Source: Hygrocybe punicea | Lineage: Eukaryota > Basidiomycota > Agaricomycetes > Agaricales > Hygrophoraceae | DNA: 64,000 nucleotides | Reading direction: 5' to 3' | Assembly: GCA_963556145.1 (NCBI GenBank) | Contig: OY744466.1 | Coordinates: forward strand, 3,038,001-3,102,000 | Part shown: one piece after another, positions 23,281-35,400 of the stretch | Layout: each line of letters opens with the position of its first letter | Numbering within the stretch: position 1 is the stretch's first letter | Position numbers and translations under genes: made by a program | The notes under the pieces: generated by a model | The model's input: only the letters and a program-made list of their open reading frames with translations | What the model was told of the DNA's origin: nothing | Databases searched by the model: none

Positions 23281-26200
23281 TTAAGCATATATTGCCAGCA
23301 CAAGATTCTTGTCTCTGCATTGTCTAACATCAGCATCTGATAATTTATCAAGCATACCGTCATATGAACAAGTATTTCCAGTAGTCATACCATCATGAAA
23401 CCAAACCTTCCTGTCTACACTTATGATTCTACTGGTGAAATGATATTGGCCATGATAAACAATTCCTTTCAACCTCAATAACTTGATGCCTTTGTCAGTC
23501 TCAAACTCAAGTGTATGACTGGTCTCAATGTCCATGAGTGGATATTCCAAAACAAGCACAGGTGGCACTTCATTGTAGAATAAGATTTGTTGCATAGCCG
23601 ATTGACACTTAGAACACCTTCGATGTGTTTGTTGGGACAATGTTTCAATCCAATTCATAGTAGACCCTTGAACTGAAGTTTCTCCATGTAAAACATAACC
23701 AAGTTGATTATCCACTGGTTTTTCAGCAAATTTACACCTTGTACATTGATGCTGAGAAGATGTGACTGCAGTGTCTACGTGTAAAAACTCCATGGCTAGA
23801 GTTGTAACACTAATTCCAACAGGTCCCATTAGATATGTCTCAGGATGCTTATCATGCAAAATAGCCCTTAATTCATTTCTGAGTTGCACAAATGTCATAT
23901 TGCCTTTCAATATATCTGAGAAGCCATCAGATAAAGTAGCCAGATAATCATTCATATCATGAAATACTTCAGACCATGCTATATGGTTTTCCTTCCAGAG
24001 ATCAAACAATATAACCAGGATAGAATCATATGCACAACTGTAATTGTTTTCATCCCATGGCAAACCTGCTGGGGAAGCTGACATATCTGTTCGTTGTCTC
24101 TTAGCTGCTGGCAGTTCACAAGGTTCAATCAAATGCTTCCTGGACAAAATTGGAACAGATCCTTTGGCAGGGATAAAAGGAGTAGAAATTGACATAGTTG
24201 CTTGCTTATTTTTGTTCTTCTCAATGATGTGCCATGGACTGACTTCCACAGGAGCAATCACCAGGGGATCACTTTCTGACTACTTCAAAGCTGCATCAGT
24301 TTTAGATGGAACATATCCAGTGCCTTTCCATTGTTGAAACTTTTGAATCATTGATGACCGGACATCTTGTACAATATGTTCTGGCAATGTGCCTTCATAT
24401 CTCATTCTAGTGATGTCATCAAGCAGTTCTTGTTCCCTAAACTCTTGTCTAAGATATCCAGAGCATCCTCTTGTGATCATTCTATTGTCAAATCCTTGTA
24501 TTATTACAGTGCCAGCTGCAGTAGCGCTTCTAGACAACGATGAATAATATGCCATGTGTAAAAAGCAGCTGTTTAGATGCACAACATTGTATGGTCTTGT
24601 CTTTCCTTGAGCAGCATGTACAGTCATTGCAAAGTTTGGCAAAACCCAAACCTGTTGTCTTTCTATCCTCTCTTTTAAATCACTTGGAAATACACACTGA
24701 ACTGTCTTGGTGTTTTTCACAATCGGAACAACATTGTCTGGCAGAGAAGGAATCTGCACAAGCTTTGGTGGATTCAGAAGCTCAACAAACACAGTGTCCA
24801 GTACACGCTTTCCATGATCAGCTTTTGATGACTGCCAACCAACAACAAATCCTTCTTGTCCCTTGGTGATGCAAAGTTCAGTTGCATCATTGTTTCTAAG
24901 CATAACTGGCATTCCAACACACAAGGATAATTTACCAGCAAAGTTTTCTGTTCCACCATGGTGCACCTTCCATATTTCTCTTTGAGTATCAAAGTCTATC
25001 TCACCAGATTCATGAAGTGCTTTTGATTTGCCTTTTGATTTATTTCTTATAGATGCATCCTTTTCCTTTCCCCATCTATCAATAGAATAAAAGTTGATTA
25101 ATTTCTGGTTTGTGTCTTTTGCAAATCTTTCACAGCCAAGCAAATTGATCTGATCCTTTTGAGAGTGAATGCCGCAGATGATTGGGACATTTCTGAAATT
25201 CTTAGAGGCAACATTAGGTTGATCAGGTCTTTTTCCTGCAATCCGGCTTCTCAAAAATATAATGTCATTTGGAGTACACTTTCCATATCGCATATTGACC
25301 AATGCAGTTCTGAACTTTGCATCTTGGGGAGTTTGAGTCTTTTGTCTCATGTTTTCTCTGAGAATAACAACTGTGGTTACCTGATGCCAAAGCGCTTTGC
25401 CAACAGCGGTTTCCTGAGCATATGGTGTTAATCCAGAGTGTGCTTGTGTGCCAACTGTTCCACTATATAATGCTGATCCTCCAACAGGTGGCAATTGTGC
25501 AAAGTCTCCAGCAAATATCATGTTTATCCCACCAAATGGCAGGTCATGAATGTTTGTTGCTTTAGCAAGTTTAGCACTGATTTTATACAAGTCATGGCAA
25601 GATATCATTGAAACCTCATCAATGAATATGTAGTCAACTCCTTCTAATCTGGCCTTGAGCTGAGCAATGTTGGTGGCTTCATTTTTGCCAGACGAGTTTG
25701 GATTAATGCCTAAGAAGTAATGGTATGTGGAACCATTCTGTAATGCAGCTGATGTTCCAGTTGGACCAAGGATAACAAATTTGTAAGACTCATTTGCAGC
25801 TTTAAAAAAATCAACAACAGCTTTGATCACTTGTGATTTTCCAGTACCAGCCATGCCTCCAATATGCATTTTTAATTGTTCACTACAAGATGAAGCATGG
25901 TTTGCAATAATTCTGAATGCCCTATCTTGTTCTGTATTCAAGTGGAATTGTTGAACAGTAGTGTCAATCAACAGCTGTCTTTGTGTATTCTCTGCTTTGA
26001 AATTGTGCATAAAGTATGACTGGTCAATAACCATCACATTATTTTCATTGGGGTCTGAATATTGTTTGCCATGTTTATGTGACTTTGAAGGAATATTCTG
26101 GTTACGTTTCGCAAGAATTTGTTGTCTTGTGTCTTGAACTGCAGATTTCCATTGAGATGCTGACTTATGCACTTCCACATCAAGTGGATTTATGTTCACT

Positions 26201-29200
26201 GCTACATTGCCTTCTGGACAGGCATCCAACCAACCCACATTTCTAACAACATTTTCTGTAGATTCCATTTGTGCTTTGATCAATCTGCCATGACTTCCAA
26301 GGTCAGTGTATTTGTTTAGATGATATTCTCCATCTTGACCATCTTGACCATCTGCTGCATAATCTATGTCTTCACCATTTTGACTGTAGTCATCATCGAG
26401 ATGTGAGATCATGTCTCCAGTCATAAACTGTGGGCATGTGCCATCTGGTAACATTTCACCCTTCTTGAGTTGTGCTGAAAAGTCATCTCTGGCATCATTG
26501 CATTCATATCTCAAATTAAAATGGTCTATTATTTGTATTTGTCTTTTTGTAAATTCATGAGTGTCAAAAGCTTCATCCCAAGATTGGTCCCCTAATTTCA
26601 GGTCATGACCAGATCTCCATGGTTTGAACAAAGTTAACATGGTTGTACAATAATATTCTCTATCTCCTCTGTCACATCTGGGAAGTGAACCACCAATGAA
26701 ATTTGGAACCAAATGATATTGTTCGTTGAAGTAAATGCAATGTGTTTCATAAAGTGCATCCGATGACCTTGCAGGAACAATATGTGTTCTACATTGTCAG
26801 AATGCATACTGTCTGTTTCATCTGTGTAATCATTGTCATGATCAAATAATGTGTTATCCTTATCAATGTTGAGATCATCAGAATCAACATCAGTTTCACA
26901 GTGATTAGCAGGTGATGCTCTGACACCACAATCATTACCTGAATCTTGTAATGTTGGCTCTAAAAGTAATTCATCTTCACTGTGAATTTCATCATGAACT
27001 GTTTTTCTATGGATTTTAACTTTTTTGGCACATTGAATCCATTCATATAGATTGACATCCTGAAACCTTTGAGGTCTATAAACGTAATCATGCACTATTG
27101 ATGTTCCAACAAAAGTGCCTTGCTGATTTCGGAGGACTACTCTGTCTGGCTCACTTGACATTTCTGTATCACCATCTGTTTTCCAAGTATTTAACACTTC
27201 TCTGACATAATTTTTCCAATACACAGGAATAAACTTGTGGCTAGTGTAATGATCAGGATTGCCCAGCAAATATAGAGCTGACATGGGTCCACCTATTTCC
27301 AGTTTGGCTGTTAATGTATTGATAATTTGTGTGATTAATTTTCTAGCTTTTTCTTTTCTCTGCATTGATCCACCAAGCATCTCAGAATTTCTGTCAAATA
27401 CACTTTTGATAGTATCAAATATGCTATAAGTTTTTAGTCCTGGTTTAGTTATATAGTCAGATATGTATGCTACAATCGCCTTGATTGCTGTGCCAGATAG
27501 AAGACTTGTGATATCAGTGTTGTAGCGTAATAGATATGTTACAAGTGGGGTTAATGTGTTAATCCATGCTTCACCCTTTTTCACATTCAGTGCACCAGTC
27601 TTTGGATCAACTTGAGTGGATTCAAACAATGGTCTTGGAAATCTAGCTTTGCATTTTCCATGTTTGTTCATGCAGGTGGGTCTGTCTTTTCTATTTACTT
27701 TCTCAGCATTAGACTTGTATCTGCCACAATTATGAACATTGGAGTGAAGTATCAAATCATCCACAGTGTTTCTGAATCGATTCCACCATGACTCAACATT
27801 CTTGCATTCAATGCATTCAGATTGATCATCCATGTCTTTATGTTTGTCATTGCACAGAGGTGGTGGTGTTTCAGGCAAGGTTTGAGTTGGATCTTTATAA
27901 CCTTTTTGCATGGATTGAGCATTGACTTTGGCTGTTACTTCATCCATTGTGCCAGTCATAAATTCACCAATATGAACACTTTCAAGATATTCAACAAATC
28001 TTTTTTGGAAGTCTGAGTTGGGATCCATGATTCTATCTCTGATCTCTTGTGGCGACAAGCATGCTTTGAGCCATAACATCATATGCATATGAAGAGTTAA
28101 TCGTCCTTGCTGTTCAACAGCACCATAATATGCATTTGTATCTCCATAAAATCCAGAGTGATTTGAGCCAACTCCAAGTACATGTTTGATAAACAACTTG
28201 ACCATAAAATGAAAGAATCTTGCACCAGCCACAGGATTTTGGGCAATAAGTCTGTATCTCTCATCATAGTCTCGCAAGTTTGGGGAAAACTTCTCTTTGG
28301 TGTCAGCAAAATATAAACATAGTGGATGCATGATATCTGCAGGTGAAAAGGTGATAAACCAAGATGGGGCCCCAAAGAATGACATCAGTGCCCAGATTTC
28401 ATTTCTCATACACAGGGTGCACAGTAGCATACCATGTCACACAGTATCTTGAAAGTACTTGACAAGTATACTAAATATCATTACCGTAACATTCAACATG
28501 GTATTGTAACAGTATTCAGACATAAACTACAATACTTGTGCTCAAATTCATCTGAAGGTATGAAGGCAAATGAGACTTATACCTTTTCAATAACATCAAG
28601 CCTTTTGTTTCACTACTTTTACTGTATCTACAGCAAAGTACCGTATAGTTCGGATAGAATACTTACAGCCTAAGATGAATAAAAGTATTAAACTAGTAAG
28701 GAAGTTGTGCCACTTTCACTACTAGGATACCTTTTGAATCCTTTCAAGATACAGTGTGAAATAGTATAGTACTATTGCCATATTGTGGATTTAAGATACT
28801 GTGTCAATACTTTTAGGATACTTTTATTATAATAAAAGTACTGAAACAGTATCTTAAAAGTATTGACACAGTATCTTTGAATTTGAGCACAAGTATTGTA
28901 GTTTATGTCTGAATACTGTTACAATACCATGTTGAATGTTATGGTAATGATATTTAGTATACTTGTCAAGTACTTTCAAGATACTGTGTGACATGGTATG
29001 CTACTGCGCACCCTGTGATATATTTCTTATTTGTCAATGATCCTTGTACATGACTTCCAACATGGTCAATGTCCTTGATCACCTGGAAACAAAGCTTTTC
29101 CTCATCGGTGTCAGGTTTGACATGTTCACCCTCTTCCATCTTTCTGGATATGTAATTAAGAACACCAACATCAAGATCCATTAGTCTCTGAGATATCTGA

Positions 29201-31350
29201 TCAAATTTTGCTTTATCAGCCAACAAGTACCCTCCTGTAGTTGCCTGTTTGATTTGTTCATGATTAAATGCAATCAATGGAAAGTGTGGGTCTCTCTGAA
29301 AGCACTTGTCATAATACATTAACAAATGTCTTTTATGTGCAATATCAGATAAAGATCCTTGCTTTATATTATTTCCAATACCACCAAGTCCATATGGAAA
29401 CAGCCAAGGCATCATTTGTGGAAATAACTGTGGGTTGCCATAGATTGATTGTGGATCTTTGTCATGTCCGATAGCAAGCACCATGTGGTTGCTCTTTAAA
29501 TGTTTCAAAGCAATAGCCTTTAATGCTTTGACACTCTTAGTTGAATATTCCTCACCAGTCAAGCCATGAACAACAAATGGACATTTGCCAGTCTTCGTTC
29601 CTTCTTCAGTTTCCATATCATGTACTGCAGTTGATTCTTGACTTTTGTTGGTGAATGACTGGCGGTAATCAACAACCACTGGTATATCATTTTCAGGATA
29701 TTGATTCAAATTCTCTTGTGATATTTCCAAGTCAAAGTAATCACAGTGGTTTAACTTTAGCCAATTCAACGCTATTGCTACTTTGTTTCTCCTAACAAGC
29801 AGAGGTGTTCTTTCAAAGTCAGACTTGGTTGGTTTGCATGGACCTGTGTAAATAAAGGCAAGAACTTCATCTAATTCATCAGCTGGAGGTGGCAAAATAT
29901 CATATAGTTTGGGAACTGGATTTGCAAATGTAATTGCAAATGTAATTACATTGGCTCTCATCTTGTGCATGCCTGAAGAGACTCTGACAATGCATCTATT
30001 GTGTCTAACCCTTGCAATCATCAACTGTTCAGCATATGATAGGTTTTGTAAAGCTGTTGGCACATCACCAATCCACAGACCATTTGCCAATGCATGCAGG
30101 GGTTGTTTTCCTTTGGTTAATGACTTGTGACATGTTTTGCATATATTGTCTAAGTTTTCAATCAAAATGGGCTTATCCATGCTTTGAACTGGATCATCAG
30201 ATGAAAAACGTTCTTGTTGTGTGGCAGAAGCTTGTAGTAACAGAGTTAAATCCAAATCAAGTGAAGATAGTTGTGATAAACCTTGAATTGCTGTTAGTCA
30301 TCCACAAACTGCACAACCAGCTTCTGAAAATTTATTAGGACTACTTTCCATGCAAAAATTTGAAATAATGGTATGTTGCAAGGATTGAGAAGGAGGTATA
30401 GGCGGAAATTTTATGTTGTCCCTATAAGACTGTGCTGCAATTTGATTTTGCTGTTTACATTGGTCTGGATTACTGATACGAAAAGATTGAACTGCTTTTT
30501 GATTAAACATTTTATGGTTCTCTGAATCATCAGAAAAATCTCTTTCAACGGTGGCTAAATTTTGGTGTTGATGTCTTTCTAGATGTTTCAAGTGATAATT
30601 TTTAACTGCAGCTAAATTTTGCTGCTTATGCTGCTCTGTATGTCTTGAATGATAAATTTTAACAGCAGTCAAATTTTGCTGCTGACGAATCTGTGGATGT
30701 TGGAAATTATATCTTTTTACAGCAGCTTGATTTGTCTGCTGATGTTTATCAATATTATTTTGATTGTATTTTTTAACTGCATGGAGATGTTCTTTACAGT
30801 ATTTGTCTATATTTTTATTGTGTGACAGCTTTACAGCCTCAATGTTAGCCATTCTCTTTTTATTTGCTATTTCTATATCGTCAATAAATTCAAAGATAGA
30901 AAGATAAGAGGAACAATCAATGCATTTGTGATTGACAATTTTTGTTTGAATATTGGTATACTTCATCTTTGCAGGTAAATAAATAGAATGATAACTGGCA
31001 ATAATTTTTAGATCTGCAATGGTTAATTTACTTACTAAGGTTTGAAGTGGGACATCTAATGCCACAAGAAACGGGTTTGAAAAATCCAGATGAATTAAAT
31101 TCCTTTCAGATACATATGATTTAAATGTGTAGTTTCCTGGTTTGTATTGGGAATCTTTTGAGATAAGTTCAGATAAAGTAAAGATAGGTTTCTTGCCACC
31201 TCCTACACATGTGCTATACATAGCCTTGATTATATCAATATTTTGTGGTAATACTGCTGTAGCATGGAACTTGTATGACATTACCATCTTCCTGAGATGG
31301 AATATTATCAATGTAGGAAAATGCCAGGTTAGGATACCTGTGCAGATCCA
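23281..31350 (-). pseudogene. Helitron RepHel-peptidase polyprotein (copy B)
   Basis: In transcription order: N-terminal region with CVGGGK and KHQQTNQAAVKRY-type short repeats; cysteine and DUF6570-like segment; Helitron_like_N with HUH (LHMHMMLW); Y2 motif YISDYITK near 27470; PIF1-like helicase with Walker A GMAGTGKS near 25850 and DEVSM; then a C-terminal domain (24261-23281) with YSCAYDSILVIL and YHGQYHFTSR that resembles a papain-fold deubiquitinase-type peptidase. Lesions: TGA at 30298-30300 where copy C reads CGA; foldback insertion at 28411-29017; a 5-bp insertion near 26755 that shifts Rep against helicase; and TAG at 24280-24282 between helicase and peptidase with the frame otherwise continuous. 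About 2,400 codons in total. Peptidase activity is inferred from the Cys and His blocks only. Confidence 0.85.
28411..29017. mobile_element. Foldback/MITE-like element, copy 2 (607 bp), inside Helitron B
   Basis: Same CACAGGGTGC termini and left arm as the element at 17750. The right arm lacks about 230 bp. The flanking duplication is ATA (28408-28410 and 29018-29020). Helitron copy C has the uninterrupted site (TCTCATATATTTC, near 62140), so insertion and 3-bp duplication are shown directly. It interrupts the Rep domain just upstream of MRNEIWALMSF. Confidence 0.92.
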
Positions 31351-31424
31351 TAACAAGACGTATGGAGATTGATTCAACTGTTGAGGCAGAGAAGACAATA
31401 CACTAGATGGTCTGGGTAAAGAGA

Positions 31425-31600
31425 ACAATGCACAGAATATTTCATGCTGAGATAATAACAAACCCAACTGCCTGGGCAGAGAAAAATACAAACCCAACTG
31501 TCTGGGTGGAGATAAACACAAACCCAACCGTCTGGGCGGAGAAAAATACAAACCCAACTGGCTGGGCTGAGAGAAGGACAAACCCAATGGTTTGAACAGG
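31425..31600. repeat. Minisatellite, about 30-bp units
   Basis: Five to six units of AAACCCAACTGTCTGGG followed by CGGAGAAAAATAC. It lies at the 5' edge of Helitron B coding sequence. Frames here on both strands (NPTVWAEKN on plus) are repeat-derived. Confidence 0.8.
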
Positions 31601-31644
31601 CTGAATCCGCTCCAACCCTGACAAGTAATACCTAACCATTCCAT

Positions 31645-32224
31645 AGGATGAAAGGCCTCAATTGATTGAATAGATGTAGAAGTAGTTGGCTTTACTTACC
31701 GAAACCCTTCCAAAGCAATTGGCTAGCTCCAGCCAAGATTTTACCGAATTTTCCATCTGTATGAACTTCGGCGGTCGAGAACTAACATAATTTAGTAGTT
31801 TAGTAATTCAGATGTGTTGAATACAAGTCAAATAGGACCTCTAGATTATTCATTTGGAATAGAATGGTTAGTGCAAGAAGCAGCAGCAGTGATGTTGAGA
31901 CGAGACGTTTGGACAGCATCGGAATTTGGTTTGGAGAGAAAAAGAATTTGAACATCACGTGATGAAATATCTTTGGTTCTATCCGATATCTCTTGCTAGT
32001 TCAGGTCATGCAGTGAAGTATAATATGGAATTAACGTACTACTAGAATAGGTATATAGGGTGGAAATGATTCATTTCTTCATACATGCATACGATTTTTT
32101 TTTAGTCCCAGAACCTGGCTCACCTGTCTGAAGTTCTGCTTGACTTGCTTGAATCTGGGATTTGGGCATAGCAACTATCAAAGTTGCTGAGACAAACAAA
32201 TGCACATGAAAGGTAAAAATATAA
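31645..32224. other. Non-coding spacer
   Basis: Between Helitron B and the stop codon of the H3-tail gene. No gene, terminus or conserved repeat recognised. It probably includes the 3' untranslated region of the leftward gene at its right edge. Confidence 0.4.
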
Positions 32225-33849
32225 CTACGTGGTAAATGGGATATCACGTATCAACCAACGTCCACCGAAGAATTCGCCCCCCAACCAGTTAAGCTCACCC
32301 CCTGGGTGTTCGAAAGTTAAATGATATCGACACCTATCACACGTCACCACTATATCCGACCGTTGTCGAGAAAAAGACCAAGATCGAATTCGGCCACATT
32401 TGGAGCATTGAGTGGGGAGTTGTTGTCCCCATGGGCGGATTTTGGGGTGGCACCAGGTATAACGAGTACCCTTGAGAACGTCGCCGGAATATTGAATATA
32501 TACGATATCTGTATGGCGGCCAATTGAAAAAACTGTCGGCACCGTGTCCTGAATCGCACGTTCATATGAGAACTGCTCCACAAGGTTCCTTTGCGCCACG
32601 CTGATGATCAAGTTGATGGTGAGAATTGGTTGAAATTTGGTTGCCGTGAAGGCAACCAAATTGTTAAATTTAAAACTTGAAACAAAGCACTTAGTTTAGC
32701 TGAAACCGAAGATGAAAAAACGTACTGTTTCACCACCCCGGCCAAGTCCTGGTAGCTCTCAGGCATTTTGACCAAAGCACCACATGACATCACCCAAACG
32801 GTGACATCCCGCTCACGAAAGAAGCCTACGACCCTCCGGGGGATCAGGAGATTGAAAAACTAACGTTTAATGCAAGTAATTAGAAAAATGGAGCACAAAA
32901 AAAAAAAACTCACTTCAGTTACGGAGGCACACAGATTTGGACCAATGAACAGATCACCGGTGTTGTCATGGGAATGTGTCGTTATAAAAACAACAAGTCG
33001 AGACGCACGGTTTCTGGTATTTAATTCAGCAGATGAAGCAGTATAGTATGTGATAATTATAAACATACAGGTACTTGCGACAAAGGTTGGAAACTCGTTT
33101 CGCATGCGGCTCGAAGTTGGAGTCGTCCGAAAGATCGAACTCAACCTCGGCGAACTCGAGAGTTGACTCTCCCAGAAAGCTTGACATGTACGCAGCAAGA
33201 ACGTTAGCGGGTGTACCAGCGTGAGACGTCCTGGACAGCACAAAGTGCAGGATCAGGACGGTATCGTTGGAGACTTGGGAATGGGCATGCATTTGAAAGG
33301 AATGGGCAATTTGAGCCGGAGATGTCGTGGCAGGTACATGGGCGGTGGGGTTGAGGGAATTACCGACGTATGCTGGGCCATTCAACGTGTACATTGCCTA
33401 AGTCAGTAATGAATCATGATTAGAGTTGAAGTCGTCGAGAATTATTGACACACCTACATAGTACGGGTGATGATGAGGGCCTTTGAAATTCAACTCATGA
33501 CACGTTGGGCAGATAAAGACTGTGGACGCGGTATCCAAATAGGTGGGGATGGAAAGACATCCGTCGCAAACCGAACGTGGGCAGTAATCACAGACCAGGA
33601 GGCATCCGCCATTCAGGCAAATGTAACAAAACTATTACGAGGTCAGCTTCCACTTAAAAAACGCCAAAAGTAAGTACGGACATCATTTTTGTCATCAGAC
33701 GGTGGGGGAGGCAACGGAGTTGAGGCATCGGAGGACACGATCAGACGCACCGCCGGCGTTGCAGGGGTCGACACCAATTCGGTTTGAGCAGTTCTTCGGG
33801 GTGCAATACCACCGACTGACAACTTGGCAGTTTGTTTAGTACGAGGCAT
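32225..33849 (-). CDS. Histone H3 tail-mimic protein with all-Cys PHD-like finger and C-terminal zinc ribbon
   Basis: Six exons: 33849-33682, 33631-33458, 33397-33069, 33013-32914, 32859-32726 and 32675-32225. They give 1356 nt, 451 aa plus stop, with no internal stop. Start chosen at the ATG giving MPRTKQTAKLSVGGIAPRR. Against H3 this keeps R2, T3, K4, Q5, T6, A7, S10, G12, G13, A15, P16 and R17, but has L at K9 and I at K14. Exon 2 opens a PHD-spaced cluster: C58-x2-C61-x8-C70-x2-C73-x4-C78-x2-C81-x15-C97-x2-C100, with cysteine where PHD fingers have histidine. A middle region has LVVFITTHSH (H237/H239) and VWVMSCG (C283), which recall caspase-type folds; this is weak. A C-terminal C-x2-C...C-x2-C ribbon (392, 395, 414, 417) follows. 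The last acceptor (TTTCAAG) is less standard. Divergent from the oxygenase gene at 35743. I recognise parts of the family as an agaricomycete hypothetical; function unknown. Confidence 0.82.
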
Positions 33850-34194
33850 TCTCAAGTATCAATTTTGGTGAACAGAACAACGAGTTATCAAATGGGATCG
33901 GTTTAATGATCTTTAATTATAATAATTTAATTCTTTAAAAAACTTTTTTGAACCGAGGGAAAATATTACTACTAATCCAGTGCTAATTATAATCATTTTA
34001 GTCCAGCCCCCACCACAAGAAGTAATTGTTTATGTTTACAAATTTTGTTTTAACCGTGGGAAAATATTACTAATCATTGTTTGACGCGTCAACGCGCTTT
34101 GGTTGACACGCTTTGGTTGCTCTTTTAATCCCACCACAAAGGTCAGTCCCAGTACTTTACACATAGTTTTGATAGTTTTAATATGTTTCCTAGC

Positions 34195-34600
34195 TTTGTA
34201 GCATAGAAGGGTGGCCGTCTGGGCCGTGGAAGTCGTGATTGCACAGTCTGTGTGCAATCCGCTTCCACCCTTCTGACCGGGGGATTGGCCATCTGGGCCA
34301 TGGAGGGCGTGGACGTGCAGTCTGTGCACAGCCCTCCTCCAGTCCCCAGCGTTTTCCACTGGAGGGGGCGATCTGCGCCACGGGAGCCGTAATCATGCAG
34401 TCTGTGCACGATTCGTTTCCACCCTGCTAAATTGAAGTGGGGAATGGCCGTCTGGGCCATGGAGGGCGTGGATGTGCAGTCTGTGCATGGCCCTCCTCCA
34501 GTCCCCAACGTTTTTCACCGGAGGGGGCGATCTGCGCCGCGGGAGTCGTAATCGTGCAGTCTGTGCACGATTCGCTTCCACCCTTTGAATGTCTGCTGTT
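34195..34600. repeat. Tandem repeat, units of about 170-240 bp
   Basis: Two to three diverged units with GGCCGTCTGGGCCATGGAGG, GTGCAGTCTGTGCA and CCCTCCTCCAGTCCCCA blocks, containing the internal palindromic-like CTGGAGGGGGCGATCTGCGCC. It lies within the shared promoter region. Confidence 0.75.
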
Positions 34601-34604
34601 GCGG

Positions 34605-34870
34605 ACAGTCTTTCTGGACCCTTCGAAGACTCGAGACCGGGACTTTGTCGGACCTCCCTTGAGAACTGTCGGTAGACTGCAGATGGGCACCCAAAAAACA
34701 ATAGGGCAGTCTCTCTGAACCCTTCGAAGACTTGAGACCGGGACTTTGTCGGATCTTCCTTGAGACTTGTCCGCAAACTGAAAATGGGGCACCCAGTGAA
34801 AGTGAACTTAATTTTGAACGCAGTCTCGCTGGACCCATCAAAGACTTCAGCCCGGGTTGTCGTCGGACCT
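34605..34870. repeat. Tandem repeat, three units of about 100 bp
   Basis: Blocks CAGTCT-TGGACCC-TC-AAGACT, GAGACCGGGACTTTGTCGGA and TTGAGA-CTGTC recur near 34605, 34705 and 34820 with divergence. Non-coding. Confidence 0.7.
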
Positions 34871-35229
34871 CATCAATGTTGATGCAACAGGTGTCTTGGG
34901 GTGCAGGCCTAACCCTGCACAGCTGTGGCACACACGCCACGCCCTTGCCAATGTCAACGCGCCGATGACAGGGAGTCACGCTGAGAACTGTAATGCCAGC
35001 TTGCAACCCATCTATCCTCGCGAATGTGCACAGCCATGTCGATTGACATTGGCGCTGTGTTCGTGAGGTTACAGAGGGTGCAGTCTGACTCGGAATATCG
35101 ATGGTGAGTTCTTAGTCACAGTCATCGTCCGTGTCATTTTTTTCGTGTACAAATTGATAATTAAGTATTAAAACATAATAAAAATTAAGGAGATGGTGAA
35201 TGAGATTAGCAAAAGAAGAGAGGGGGAGA

Positions 35230-35400
35230 GTGGGAGAGTGGGAGAAAGATGGAGAGGGAAAGGGAGAAGGGAGAGGGAGAGGGAGAGGAAGAGGGAGAGG
35301 GAGAGGGAGAGGGAGAGGGAGAGGGAGAGGGAGAGGGAGAGGGAGAGGGAGAGGGAGAGGGAGAGGGAGAGGGAGATGGAGGGCGAGGGAGAGAGGGCGA
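35230..35400. repeat. (GAGAGG)n purine tract
   Basis: An almost pure run of about 20 GAGAGG hexamers flanked by imperfect GA sequence, ending about 340 bp before the oxygenase ATG. All purine on the plus strand, so it can form mirror-repeat triplex DNA. Arg-Glu and Ser-Leu/Pro-Leu frames over it are artefacts. Confidence 0.95.

Larger units (their letters stand above)
23073..31644 (-). mobile_element. Helitron copy B, nearly full coding length
   Basis: The 3' terminus is at 23073: on the minus strand GGAAGAACTCGT followed by T, the same end found at 58778. The 3' untranslated part (23073-23280) has repeated GGGTGGGTGGGTGG near 23260. The 5' terminus was not identified. A minisatellite lies near 31425-31600 and I see no terminal hairpin before 32.2 kb, so this side is probably truncated. 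The copy contains a foldback element at 28411-29017. Confidence 0.75.
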
